Shown: one piece after another, positions 9,469-14,690 of the stretch
Layout of the letters: each line of letters starts with the position of its first letter
Numbering within the stretch: the stretch's first letter is position 1
Source of the DNA: Candidatus Melainabacteria bacterium
GTDB lineage: Bacteria > Cyanobacteriota > Vampirovibrionia > LMEP-6097
Reading direction: 5' to 3'
Assembly (NCBI GenBank): GCA_028817775.1
Contig: JAPPOW010000103.1
Location: forward strand, 1-14,690
DNA: 14,690 bases
Program-made: the position numbers and the translations under genes
The notes under the pieces: model-generated
The model's database searches: none
What the model saw: the letters and a program-made list of their open reading frames with translations, nothing else
Told to the model about the DNA's origin: nothing

Positions 9469-10407
9469 CTATTTATCCTTTTTGGCTGCTATTAGGTGAG
9501 TGAGATTATAGAGAATTCTTAACTCTTGCTCACCTTCTGCATTGCTGCAGCGACAAACGAGATGCTCTCCCTTGGCTAATTTTGCTATCGGACTATAAGA
9601 ACCTAGATTTCTTGAATACTGCTTAGAGTCCATCACTGATATAGAGCGCTGATCTGGACTATTGGTGGTCAAGCGTTTTGCTGGACTAAGAGTGGCACCT
9701 TCATAAGCGTTAAAGAATGAACCTATAACTTCTATATCCTTTGGTAAATCAGTATTAGAATCTTCATCAATTAAAGTGAAATTAAAACTACCATCGTCAT
9801 TTTTGCTCATATTAACCACTGAATCCTTGAGGCGCGGTTTCCGTGACTCAGGATCAACTACACAGTAGTCTGCAGGCTTTGATGAAGTTTCTAGTTTTAC
9901 TGGCCTCAAGATTGCTTTGGAATCAGTTTGAAAATCTAAGAGCCACTCATCATTGAAAAAGATACGAGTGCCCTCAGGGATTTCTTTTCTGTAATCGGCA
10001 CTGCTGACTAAGTCTTGAAAAGTAGCCGATAAATTACGCTCACTTGCGGTAAATTGTTGGTGTGCTATTTGCAAATCAGAAGCAGCCTTTTGCAAAGCAT
10101 TTTGGTCACGCAACGGAATATCCAAATCCTTACAACGCTCTGTAATATCACGCTGTAGGTCGGCAGCAGAATAATCACCTCGCTCCAATCTCCCTAGAAT
10201 CGTTTCTGCTCTGTGAAATTGCCTAAGCGTTTCCTCACAGGTCTCGTCTCTAGTACTATCAGGGTGGAAAGTTATTCTCTGTAGTTGGGCAACTTGATCA
10301 ATAAATGCTAGCGCTGCCTTCACGTCTTTGCCATAATGCAAGTGCAAAAACAAAGGATTTATGCCCAAAGCGACCAAAACATTTTCCGTGGCTTCACGAA
10401 CTCTCAT
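9469..10407 (-). CDS. Operon leader protein with a J-domain-like N-terminus (312 aa), function unknown
   Basis: I chose ATG 10407 (MRVREATENVLVALG) because TATAAT sits 7 nt upstream, inside the alternative longer frame that begins at 10458. Residues 10-75 resemble a J domain: helix (VLVALGINPLFL), long helix (DVKAALAFIDQVAQLQRITF), His48-Pro49-Asp50, then helix (CEETLRQFHRAETILGRLERG). HPD is the DnaK-contacting tripeptide of DnaJ proteins; the loop and spacing fit, but the usual KKAYRKLA-type signature is weak. The three large neighbours share the same N-terminal module (GI-x-P-x-FL and YIN/FID-x-[LV]) but carry SDP instead of HPD. The rest (roughly 100-312) is a helical stretch, then a beta-rich region with Cys-x-Cys (VCRCSNAEG) near the end. 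No membrane segment. First gene of the four-gene operon. Confidence 0.85.
   Translation of the reverse strand: MRVREATENVLVALGINPLFLHLHYGKDVKAALAFIDQVAQLQRITFHPDSTRDETCEETLRQFHRAETILGRLERGDYSAADLQRDITERCKDLDIPLRDQNALQKAASDLQIAHQQFTASERNLSATFQDLVSSADYRKEIPEGTRIFFNDEWLLDFQTDSKAILRPVKLETSSKPADYCVVDPESRKPRLKDSVVNMSKNDDGSFNFTLIDEDSNTDLPKDIEVIGSFFNAYEGATLSPAKRLTTNSPDQRSISVMDSKQYSRNLGSYSPIAKLAKGEHLVCRCSNAEGEQELRILYNLTHLIAAKKDK
9475..9480 (-). promoter_or_regulatory. Ribosome binding site of the second operon gene
   Basis: Minus-strand AAGGAT lies 6 nt before GTG 9468, within the last codons (KDK-stop) of the leader gene. It decides for the GTG start immediately after the TAG stop, and shows that this gene is read from a polycistronic message. 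Confidence 0.6.
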
Positions 10408-10414
10408 ACTATTA

Positions 10415-10444
10415 ATTATACATAATACCAGACCTGCTTTGCAA
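10415..10444 (-). promoter_or_regulatory. Sigma-70-type promoter of the four-gene operon, leaderless
   Basis: On the minus strand a perfect -10 box TATAAT (10420-10415) follows a -35-like TTGCAA (10444-10439) with an 18-nt spacer. Only seven bases (TAATAGT) separate the -10 box from ATG 10407, so transcription should begin at or next to the A of ATG. There is no Shine-Dalgarno sequence. TTGCAA matches TTGACA at 4 of 6 positions. Confidence 0.7.
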
Positions 10445-10479
10445 TACAGATTGCCCAATTCTTAGTTATAAACACCCAT

Positions 10480-10495
10480 AAAACCTGGGGGTTTT
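10480..10495. repeat. Short palindrome in the divergent promoter region
   Basis: AAAACC (10480-10485) and GGTTTT (10490-10495) are exact inverted repeats around TGGG, next to the -35-like box of aroH. It could be an operator shared by the two divergent promoters, or a weak terminator-like hairpin, because a T follows the right arm. A six-base stem this AT-rich can occur by chance. Confidence 0.25.
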
Positions 10496-10522
10496 TGGCT
10501 AAACTAAGCTTGCTTATATAAT
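10495..10522 (+). promoter_or_regulatory. Sigma-70-type promoter of aroH, leaderless
   Basis: TTGGCT (10495-10500, 4 of 6 matches to TTGACA), a 16-nt spacer and a perfect TATAAT (10517-10522). ATG 10530 is 7 nt beyond the -10 box and lacks a Shine-Dalgarno sequence. The geometry is the same as in the divergent promoter of the four-gene operon, 122 bp away start to start. Confidence 0.7.
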
Positions 10523-10529
10523 AACTTAG

Positions 10530-10898
10530 ATGCAAGCAATCGCAATTCGAGGAGCAACAACAACTGAAGCCAATGATGCTGAGCAAATCAAAGCAGCAAG
10601 TATTGAGATGGCTGAGCGCATAGTAGCTGATAACCAACTTGACCCTGAAAATATCATCATGGTTTTTTTGACTATGACTTCTGATCTTAGCGCTTACAAT
10701 GCCTCTGCAGCAATTAGGCTTGGAATGGATTGGGCTGATGTGCCCTTTTTTACTTCACAAGAACCTGATATTGATGCTGGGCTTGAACGTTGTATTAGAA
10801 TTTTGGTGCAAGTGCAAAGTGATAAACATCGTTCTGAAGTTAAACATGTTTATTTGGGTGAAGCAGCGAAGTTGCGTCCGGACCTAGTTGAGGAATGA
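10530..10898 (+). CDS. aroH: Chorismate mutase, AroH type (122 aa)
   Basis: Catalyses the rearrangement of chorismate to prephenate, the branch point to phenylalanine and tyrosine, in the cytoplasm. The length and sequence match the trimeric AroH family of Bacillus subtilis rather than the helical AroQ type. IRGATTTEA opens the protein, and HVYLGEAAKLRPDL closes it. The known active-site residues fall at the same numbers as in the Bacillus enzyme: Arg7, Arg63, Glu78, Arg90 (in CIRILVQVQ), Tyr108, Leu115 and Arg116. The active-site positions Cys75 and Lys60 of B. subtilis are Thr75 and Ala60 here, so substrate contacts may differ slightly. ATG 10530 is fixed by homology and by the promoter 7 nt upstream. 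Its last codons overlap the next gene by 4 nt (ATGA). Confidence 0.96.
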   Translation: MQAIAIRGATTTEANDAEQIKAASIEMAERIVADNQLDPENIIMVFLTMTSDLSAYNASAAIRLGMDWADVPFFTSQEPDIDAGLERCIRILVQVQSDKHRSEVKHVYLGEAAKLRPDLVEE

Positions 10899-11416
10899 AC
10901 TACTTCACAATACCAAATTTAATTTGCTGCTTTCGCATCCTACTTGCTTTCTATGCTTTTTCTCAGTTCTTGCAGGATGCTGATCAAATTAAATTTTTGA
11001 TTTTGACTATTGCAGTTATAGTACTTGATGGACTTGATGGCATCATTGCTCGTAAATTAAATCAGTGTACAGAGTTTGGAGCTAAGCTAGATATAGTAGC
11101 GGACAGAATTATTGAACTTGCTTATTGGTTTTTCTTTGGTTTTCTAGGCTTGATTCCATATTGGGTTTTTGGATTTTATTTAATTCGCGGCCTTGCTGTT
11201 GACTATGTTTCGATGCAGAGCACCAAACCTTTGGGTGATTCCTGGCTGCGCTCAAGTCAGTTTATGCGCGGATTCTATGGGGCTCTTAAGTTATTGAGCT
11301 TTGCGCTTCTGATTATGCTGCCAGATTATTTATTGATGGGTTTTAATTTAGCCACTATGGTGGTTTATTTGACTGTTTTGGTCTGTGCTTTGCGCGCTTT
11401 GCCTGTGTTTATGTAG
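10895..11416 (+). CDS. CDP-alcohol phosphatidyltransferase family membrane protein (173 aa)
   Basis: An integral membrane enzyme that moves a phosphatidyl group from a CDP-activated lipid to an alcohol, as in phospholipid head-group synthesis. The full family signature is present: Asp45-x2-Asp48-Gly49-x2-Ala52-Arg53-x8-Gly62-x3-Asp66-x3-Asp70, whose four aspartates bind the two metal ions. The N-terminus IPNLICCFRILLAF is typical of the family, and several hydrophobic helices follow (about 33-45, 74-100, 130-165). The acceptor cannot be told. The length fits phosphatidylglycerophosphate synthase, but LDIVADRI and the RGLAVDYV segment are unlike standard PgsA (LDPVADK) and somewhat like the inositol-phosphate subgroup, so I give no symbol. 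Translation is probably coupled to aroH through the ATGA overlap, with GAGGA just ahead. Confidence 0.9.
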   Translation: MNYFTIPNLICCFRILLAFYAFSQFLQDADQIKFLILTIAVIVLDGLDGIIARKLNQCTEFGAKLDIVADRIIELAYWFFFGFLGLIPYWVFGFYLIRGLAVDYVSMQSTKPLGDSWLRSSQFMRGFYGALKLLSFALLIMLPDYLLMGFNLATMVVYLTVLVCALRALPVFM

Positions 11417-11432
11417 CGCGAGTGAAGCGAGC

Positions 11433-11438
11433 TATAAT
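11433..11438 (+). promoter_or_regulatory. -10 box of the MaoC-type hydratase gene, probably leaderless
   Basis: A perfect TATAAT stands 6 nt before ATG 11445, in the 28-bp gap after the phosphatidyltransferase stop. No good -35 box is visible (TTATGT at 11409-11414 is the best with an 18-nt spacer). An imperfect inverted repeat, AGCGCG/CGAGCT (11415-11433), overlaps its first base. There is no Shine-Dalgarno sequence. Weaker evidence than the two promoters in the divergent gap. Confidence 0.5.
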
Positions 11439-11444
11439 CAGAGC

Positions 11445-12362
11445 ATGGTTATTGATCAAAAATTTATCGGTAAAACTTATCCAGACTTGGTTTACCAGAT
11501 TGCTAAAGAAAAACTCAAAGAATTTGTTCTTGCGACTAAGGCTGATCAGGAGAAATTTGCTGAGATCACACCGCCAACTTTTCCAGTGGTCTATATGCAT
11601 GATTTATTATGGACAGTACTCTTTGATCCAGAACTGAAACTGAATCTGGCTAAACTAGTACATGGTGAGCAGGATTTTGTTTATCACAAGCCAACTAGAG
11701 TTGGGGATACTATCACTACTAAATCTAGGATTGAGAAAATTTTTAGCAAGAGCGTCCATGATTTTGTAGTTATGGTCTCTGAATCTTATAACCAAAATGA
11801 TGAATTGGTTTGTACCAGCACTTGGACTTTCATTATCCGTGGTGGTAATGATAAGGATTTTAGTTTACAGGAGAAGCTGGTGGTTAAATTAATGAGTCTC
11901 CTGCCTCCTTGCCCTAATGCTAAAGCCAAACGTATGGCAGCAATGCAAGAACTCAGGACTCTTACTGGTGCTGATATAGCACTGGATCGTGCTCTGCAAG
12001 ATTTGGCACATCATTCAGGTGATGAGTATAAAGTCTTTATCGATAAATATATGCCACAAGTTTATGCTGGTGCCAGCGGTGATTTTAATGTGATTCATTT
12101 AGATGAAAGTTTTGGACGTCAGGTAGGTTTGGGTGGTTATATTCTTCATGGTATGGCAACTATGGCCTTGGGTGTTAACTACTTTATGAAAGAGAAAGCA
12201 GCAGATTCAATTAAACGATACCGAGCTCGTTTCTCTGATGTGGTTAAGCCAATGGATACTCTGACTTATAGTGGTAGTCAAGATGGTGATAAGTTTAGTT
12301 TTGTTGCCAAAAATCAAGCTGGTAAAGAGGTTCTAGGAGCTGGTCTCGTAGAGTTTGCTTAG
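11445..12362 (+). CDS. Two-hot-dog MaoC-type (3R)-hydroxyacyl hydratase/dehydratase (305 aa)
   Basis: Probably interconverts trans-2-enoyl and (3R)-3-hydroxyacyl thioesters in fatty-acid synthesis or breakdown. Residues 1-135 form a MaoC_dehydrat_N/HadA-like hot dog, with FPVVYMHDLL and HGEQDFVYHKPTRVGDTI. Residues about 195-305 form the catalytic hot dog, with the hydratase-2 motif YAGASGDFNVIHLDE: Asp213 and His218 (D-x4-H) are the catalytic pair, followed by GYILHGMATMA (231-241). The layout resembles a fusion of the HadA and HadB subunits of mycobacteria. I chose ATG 11445 because the frame extends upstream only into a Cys-rich stretch overlapping the previous gene, and because family similarity begins at FIGKTYP. 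Whether the thioester is CoA- or ACP-linked is not visible. The stop codon lies inside a hairpin. Confidence 0.9.
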   Translation: MVIDQKFIGKTYPDLVYQIAKEKLKEFVLATKADQEKFAEITPPTFPVVYMHDLLWTVLFDPELKLNLAKLVHGEQDFVYHKPTRVGDTITTKSRIEKIFSKSVHDFVVMVSESYNQNDELVCTSTWTFIIRGGNDKDFSLQEKLVVKLMSLLPPCPNAKAKRMAAMQELRTLTGADIALDRALQDLAHHSGDEYKVFIDKYMPQVYAGASGDFNVIHLDESFGRQVGLGGYILHGMATMALGVNYFMKEKAADSIKRYRARFSDVVKPMDTLTYSGSQDGDKFSFVAKNQAGKEVLGAGLVEFA

Positions 12363-12388
12363 ACCCAGTTAATCGTCTATGGGTCTAA
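12359..12388 (+). other. Hairpin spanning the hydratase stop codon
   Basis: TTAGACCCA (12359-12367) and TGGGTCTAA (12380-12388) form a perfect 9-bp stem with a 12-nt loop. The TAG stop (12360-12362) is in the left arm. No T run follows, so it is not a canonical terminator. The right arm is also part of the left arm of the larger stem at 12371-12472, so the two structures exclude each other. Confidence 0.6.
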
Positions 12389-12472
12389 TTCCCCGCAGCT
12401 TGCTGCGCAGAAGGGAAAGTGCAGGAAACCGTAGGTTTCTTGCTGTGGGGAATTAGATCCATAAAGACGATT
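12371..12472. other. Branched 29-bp inverted repeat with alternative inner hairpins
   Basis: The left arm 12371-12399 pairs with 12442-12472. AATCGTCT/AGACGATT is perfect; a 2-nt bulge follows, then 21 further pairs with two G-T wobbles, including TCTAATTCCCC/GGGGAATTAGA (the T-A pairs outermost). Inside, GCAGC-TT-GCTGC (12395-12406) can fold locally, and GCAGGAAACC/GGTTTCTTGC (12421-12430 and 12434-12443) makes a 10-bp hairpin with loop GTA. These inner hairpins use bases of the outer stem, so at least two folds compete. Plus-strand A-rich sequence follows, so it is not a plus-strand intrinsic terminator. It could be a transcript-end stabiliser, a small RNA, or a repetitive extragenic palindrome. 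Confidence 0.6.
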
Positions 12473-12545
12473 AAAAAACAACAAAAATCGCATCAGGCGC
12501 TCTAAGGTTTCTATCAAAAACTAGAGAGTTCAACAGGCGCCTGAT
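12473..12545 (-). terminator. Probable rho-independent terminator of the minus-strand AAA+-like gene
   Basis: On the minus strand ATCAGGCGC and GCGCCTGAT (12545-12537 and 12500-12492) form a 9-bp stem closing a long loop with an inner CTCTA/TAGAG pairing. The sequence then runs GCGATTTTTGTTGTTTTTT (12491-12473). A GC stem followed by a T-rich tract is terminator-like, although the loop of about 36 nt is long. Confidence 0.5.
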
Positions 12546-12546
12546 T

Positions 12547-12586
12547 AATGAAGATACCTCGGGGCTTGCCCCGAGGTATCTTCATT
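12547..12586. repeat. Perfect 19-bp palindrome overlapping the stop codon of the AAA+-like gene
   Basis: The left arm 12547-12565 and right arm 12568-12586 are exact reverse complements around a TT loop. The apex is GC-rich (CCTCGGGGC-TT-GCCCCGAGG) and the base AT-rich. The TGA stop of the minus-strand gene (12584-12582) lies inside the stem. Neither side has a T run. It may protect transcript ends or act as a bidirectional pause. Confidence 0.8.
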
Positions 12587-14462
12587 TACCGCGCTTTACG
12601 CTGTTGACTTTTTCTCTCAATTCATTAGTGAACCTTGCTTTTAGTTTGTCAATTTGCTCTACGCTAACTGACCTGCCAAAGACTAGCAGCATGGTAGCAA
12701 AGATTTGTAGGGTTTCAAAACTGAACTCCAAATGACTCTTGTTCTTAAGTTTCTCAATAATATTGTGAGCCATTTCTGGTCTATTGCTAATCCTATGTGG
12801 TGCTACAGAGATGAAGCAATCTTCTAGGATTGTGGTCTTGAATTTTTCTTCTCGCTTGTTTATTTCATATACTTGAGCAAAGAAGTTTGCTCTTAGCTCT
12901 TTGACCGCAGCCATTGTGGTAGAACTTTCAATTTCTTTGGATCTATGTTTGATAGAACCGAATAAGTATGATTTGGTATCTAGCGCTTGTGTATAAAGGG
13001 TTTGTGCGAACTTGATTCGATAACTTGCGGCCTGGCTTTTGTCTGATGGATACATCAGTTCAGGATGATCTATATAAAGTAGGTATGGTTTGCGTAGGCT
13101 TGTGAAAATACCACTGACTTTGGTGTAGTCTTCTTTGTTATTAATGGTGGCAATGTTTACATAACCAAAATTGAGACCTTTGGATTCTGCAAATGCTCTT
13201 GCAAAATAGATCTTTTCAAGTTCATTATCACCAGTGACAAGTACCCCGCCGTAACCTTTTTGACAAGGGTGCTGGCTAATCATGGTCGGAGGCTCATATA
13301 ATTGAGCAAATTTTTCAAACTCTTGGTAGTAAGGTCTTGGTATCGGATATGAGCACTGGCTTATATCCTCTTCGAGTAAAATTTCTTCAGAGATAGGGTC
13401 TTCTCTTACTGCCGCGATGCAAAGACTTTGGATTTCATCTTCCTCAAGTCCATGCACACTGGCAATCGCTCTTCGTAAACTATTTTCTTTGTCATCTTTA
13501 AGTAAGGTCATGGCATAGAGCTCACTGACACTAAGATTTTCTTTTTCTTCTTTGAGTCTTTTGATAAGTGGTCTGAGTGCATGTTTGCGCATGGTTGATC
13601 CAGCATGACAAGCAAATTCAAATACTCCAACAAATTCTTTGTCTCCGATTTGTTTTGCAGCAGCAGTAAATATATCTTCAACGATTTGTCTTTCGTTGTC
13701 TTCAATATCGCGCTCAAGATTAGCAAAACGTTTAATTAGATGTTTCAGAACCTCAATGACAATTCTGCTGTGATCAGCAGCCTCAAATTTCGCAGCTGTC
13801 CTTAGTGCGTGCATTCTGATATCAATTAATTCTAAGGAGTTAGTAATGACATCGGTCATTAGACCAATACCTAATGTGCCAATTTTTGGCAGTGCTTCGA
13901 TAAGGATTCTTTTGCGTTCTAATTCATATTGGATGTTAGATTTGCGGTCAAATTCTTCTGTAAAAGACTTGATAGCAGCCTGTGGGCTTACGATTGCAAG
14001 TGCGCTGGCTGCACGTTTGTAGAGATTTGGAATGATTTTGTATTCACCCCAGAGTTTCCCTGCACGCATAAAGAATCTTGAGAGTACACTGTCAGCACCT
14101 TCATTTTTGAATATGCCTGTGGTTCCCAGAGCTTCTTCTGTTACCGGACCCCATTGTTTGGCGGGGCTTTCAAGATGATTATTGAGTAAGATCAAGGCCT
14201 GACTTTTGACTGCAGTGCTTTGTTCTCTCATCCATTCCATCCATTGTCTTTCTGATTTATGGTTGTATTGATAGAAAATTTCTCTCAATGCTTGATTTGG
14301 AGTAACGTCATCAAAGCCTGCTGGCTTTTGGATATTGTTCAAACCATCATTCAAGTTGAACCAATTTCCATTTTTGTCGAGCACCAAATAAACTAGCACT
14401 GCAATAATCAATGCAAAGATTGCAATGACAGTGACTCCATCGCTAAAAAGGTCTTCAAACAA
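12582..14462 (-). CDS. Membrane-anchored helical-repeat protein with degenerate AAA+-like domain (626 aa)
   Basis: Residues 9-28 (GVTVIAIFALIIAVLVYLVL) form one N-terminal membrane anchor, after which the protein is soluble. Residues about 145-345 are consecutive amphipathic helices resembling HEAT/Armadillo repeats (TAAKFEAADHSRIVIEVLKH, KHALRPLIKRL). Residues about 400-600 follow an AAA+ pattern with lost catalytic residues. VLVTGDNELEKIYFARAFAE (407-426) sits where a Walker A GxxxxGK[ST] belongs but has Glu416-Lys417-Ile418. LLYIDHPE (461-468) matches Walker B with His466 for the glutamate. LFGSI (500-504) sits at sensor 1. It is probably a non-hydrolysing scaffold. The start is TTG 14462, 6 nt after a G6 ribosome binding site and overlapping the upstream gene's end by 8 nt; no ATG occurs for about 75 codons. 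I know no named family with this layout. Confidence 0.85.
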   Translation of the reverse strand: MFEDLFSDGVTVIAIFALIIAVLVYLVLDKNGNWFNLNDGLNNIQKPAGFDDVTPNQALREIFYQYNHKSERQWMEWMREQSTAVKSQALILLNNHLESPAKQWGPVTEEALGTTGIFKNEGADSVLSRFFMRAGKLWGEYKIIPNLYKRAASALAIVSPQAAIKSFTEEFDRKSNIQYELERKRILIEALPKIGTLGIGLMTDVITNSLELIDIRMHALRTAAKFEAADHSRIVIEVLKHLIKRFANLERDIEDNERQIVEDIFTAAAKQIGDKEFVGVFEFACHAGSTMRKHALRPLIKRLKEEKENLSVSELYAMTLLKDDKENSLRRAIASVHGLEEDEIQSLCIAAVREDPISEEILLEEDISQCSYPIPRPYYQEFEKFAQLYEPPTMISQHPCQKGYGGVLVTGDNELEKIYFARAFAESKGLNFGYVNIATINNKEDYTKVSGIFTSLRKPYLLYIDHPELMYPSDKSQAASYRIKFAQTLYTQALDTKSYLFGSIKHRSKEIESSTTMAAVKELRANFFAQVYEINKREEKFKTTILEDCFISVAPHRISNRPEMAHNIIEKLKNKSHLEFSFETLQIFATMLLVFGRSVSVEQIDKLKARFTNELREKVNSVKRGK

Positions 14463-14690
14463 TATTTGCCCCCCTTAGTGATTTCGCTCTGTTGTCAAAG
14501 ACTTGATATTGTTGTAAGTCAATTAATCTGCCAGCACTCAGCAAGCCAGCACGAAAATAGGCATCAAGCTGATTGCTGAAATCAAACCTAGAACCAGCTT
14601 TGATGCTGTCTACAATTTCATCCATATTAAAACCGCCTGATTTATTTTTTTGCTGTAGTTTTTCTAGTTTCTGTCTAAATAGTTTATTTT
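14455..14690 (-). CDS. 3' end of an unrecognised gene, running off the window
   Basis: A minus-strand frame is open from the window edge to TGA 14457-14455, about 77 codons. It reads KLFRQKLEKLQQKNKSGGFN at the start and MDEIVDSIKAGSRFDFSNQL next, ending LRGANIV. A lysine/glutamine-rich, possibly coiled segment is followed by a compact helical tail. Its last 8 nt overlap the TTG start of the AAA+-like gene, so the two are probably one operon with coupled translation. An internal ATG (MDEIVDS) exists, but the frame upstream also looks coding, so I treat this as a partial gene. Family not recognised. Confidence 0.65.
   Translation of the reverse strand, partial: NKLFRQKLEKLQQKNKSGGFNMDEIVDSIKAGSRFDFSNQLDAYFRAGLLSAGRLIDLQQYQVFDNRAKSLRGANIV
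14469..14474 (-). promoter_or_regulatory. G6 ribosome binding site of the AAA+-like gene
   Basis: Minus-strand TAAGGGGGGCAAATATTG: the six-G run ends 6 nt before TTG 14462. It is the main evidence for this unusual TTG start, and it lies inside the end of the preceding gene (LRGANIV). Confidence 0.6.

Noticed and set aside
10408..10458. A longer start for the operon leader gene at 10458
   Set aside because: It would place the perfect -10 box inside the coding region; the added 17 residues are Cys-rich and hydrophobic, unlike the rest, and the J-like module begins right after ATG 10407.
11385..11444. A GTG start at 11385 for the hydratase
   Set aside because: It overlaps the previous gene by 32 nt and adds a Cys/Leu repeat-like extension (CALCLCLC) that is an out-of-frame reading of the phosphatidyltransferase tail.
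12371..12472. A retron-like or other reverse-transcribed RNA
   Set aside because: Flanking inverted arms with inner hairpins are reminiscent, but no reverse transcriptase is encoded in the window.
12371..12480. An intrinsic terminator for the plus-strand genes
   Set aside because: The sequence after the stem on the plus strand is A-rich, not T-rich.
1..14690. CRISPR arrays, tRNA or rRNA genes, transposases
   Set aside because: No regularly spaced repeats, no cloverleaf-like segment and no transposase or integrase motif was seen on either strand.

Overview
This is a roughly 40% G+C bacterial chromosome segment with tightly packed operons and no rRNA, tRNA, insertion sequence or CRISPR array that I can see. 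The host cannot be named from the sequence. A stand-alone AroH-type chorismate mutase, a CDP-alcohol phosphatidyltransferase, a two-hot-dog MaoC hydratase and apparently leaderless genes would fit a deep bacterial lineage, for example a non-photosynthetic relative of cyanobacteria. That placement is only a guess.

Left two thirds (302-10407, minus strand): a four-gene operon of proteins I do not recognise. A 312-residue leader protein with a J-domain-like N-terminus containing an HPD tripeptide is followed by three tandem, full-length paralogs of 1027, 1027 and 998 residues. Spacing at the junctions is 0 or 1 nt. All four share an N-terminal helical module. The three large proteins also share a basic helix near residues 90-110 and a C-terminal His/Cys arrangement (H-x4-C, about 49 residues, then C-x2-C) that looks metal-binding. 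This lineage-specific array is the most novel part of the window. At the far left it meets the 3' end of an unrecognised plus-strand gene tail to tail, with a 16-bp overlap.

Middle (10530-12362, plus strand): aroH, then a CDP-alcohol phosphatidyltransferase joined by an ATGA overlap, then a MaoC-type (3R)-hydroxyacyl hydratase/dehydratase behind its own apparent promoter. The last two point to membrane lipid or fatty-acid metabolism. The divergent gap 10408-10529 carries back-to-back promoters. Three genes (the leader protein, aroH, the hydratase) have TATAAT only 6-7 nt before ATG and no Shine-Dalgarno sequence, so their mRNAs are probably leaderless. Downstream genes in operons instead use strong purine tracts, three of them runs of six G.

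Right (12363-14690): a 219-bp convergent gap packed with hairpins. These are a branched 29-bp stem with competing folds, a probable minus-strand terminator, and a perfect 19-bp palindrome. Then, on the minus strand, comes a membrane-anchored helical-repeat protein with a degenerate AAA+-like domain, preceded by the overlapping 3' end of another unrecognised gene that runs off the window.
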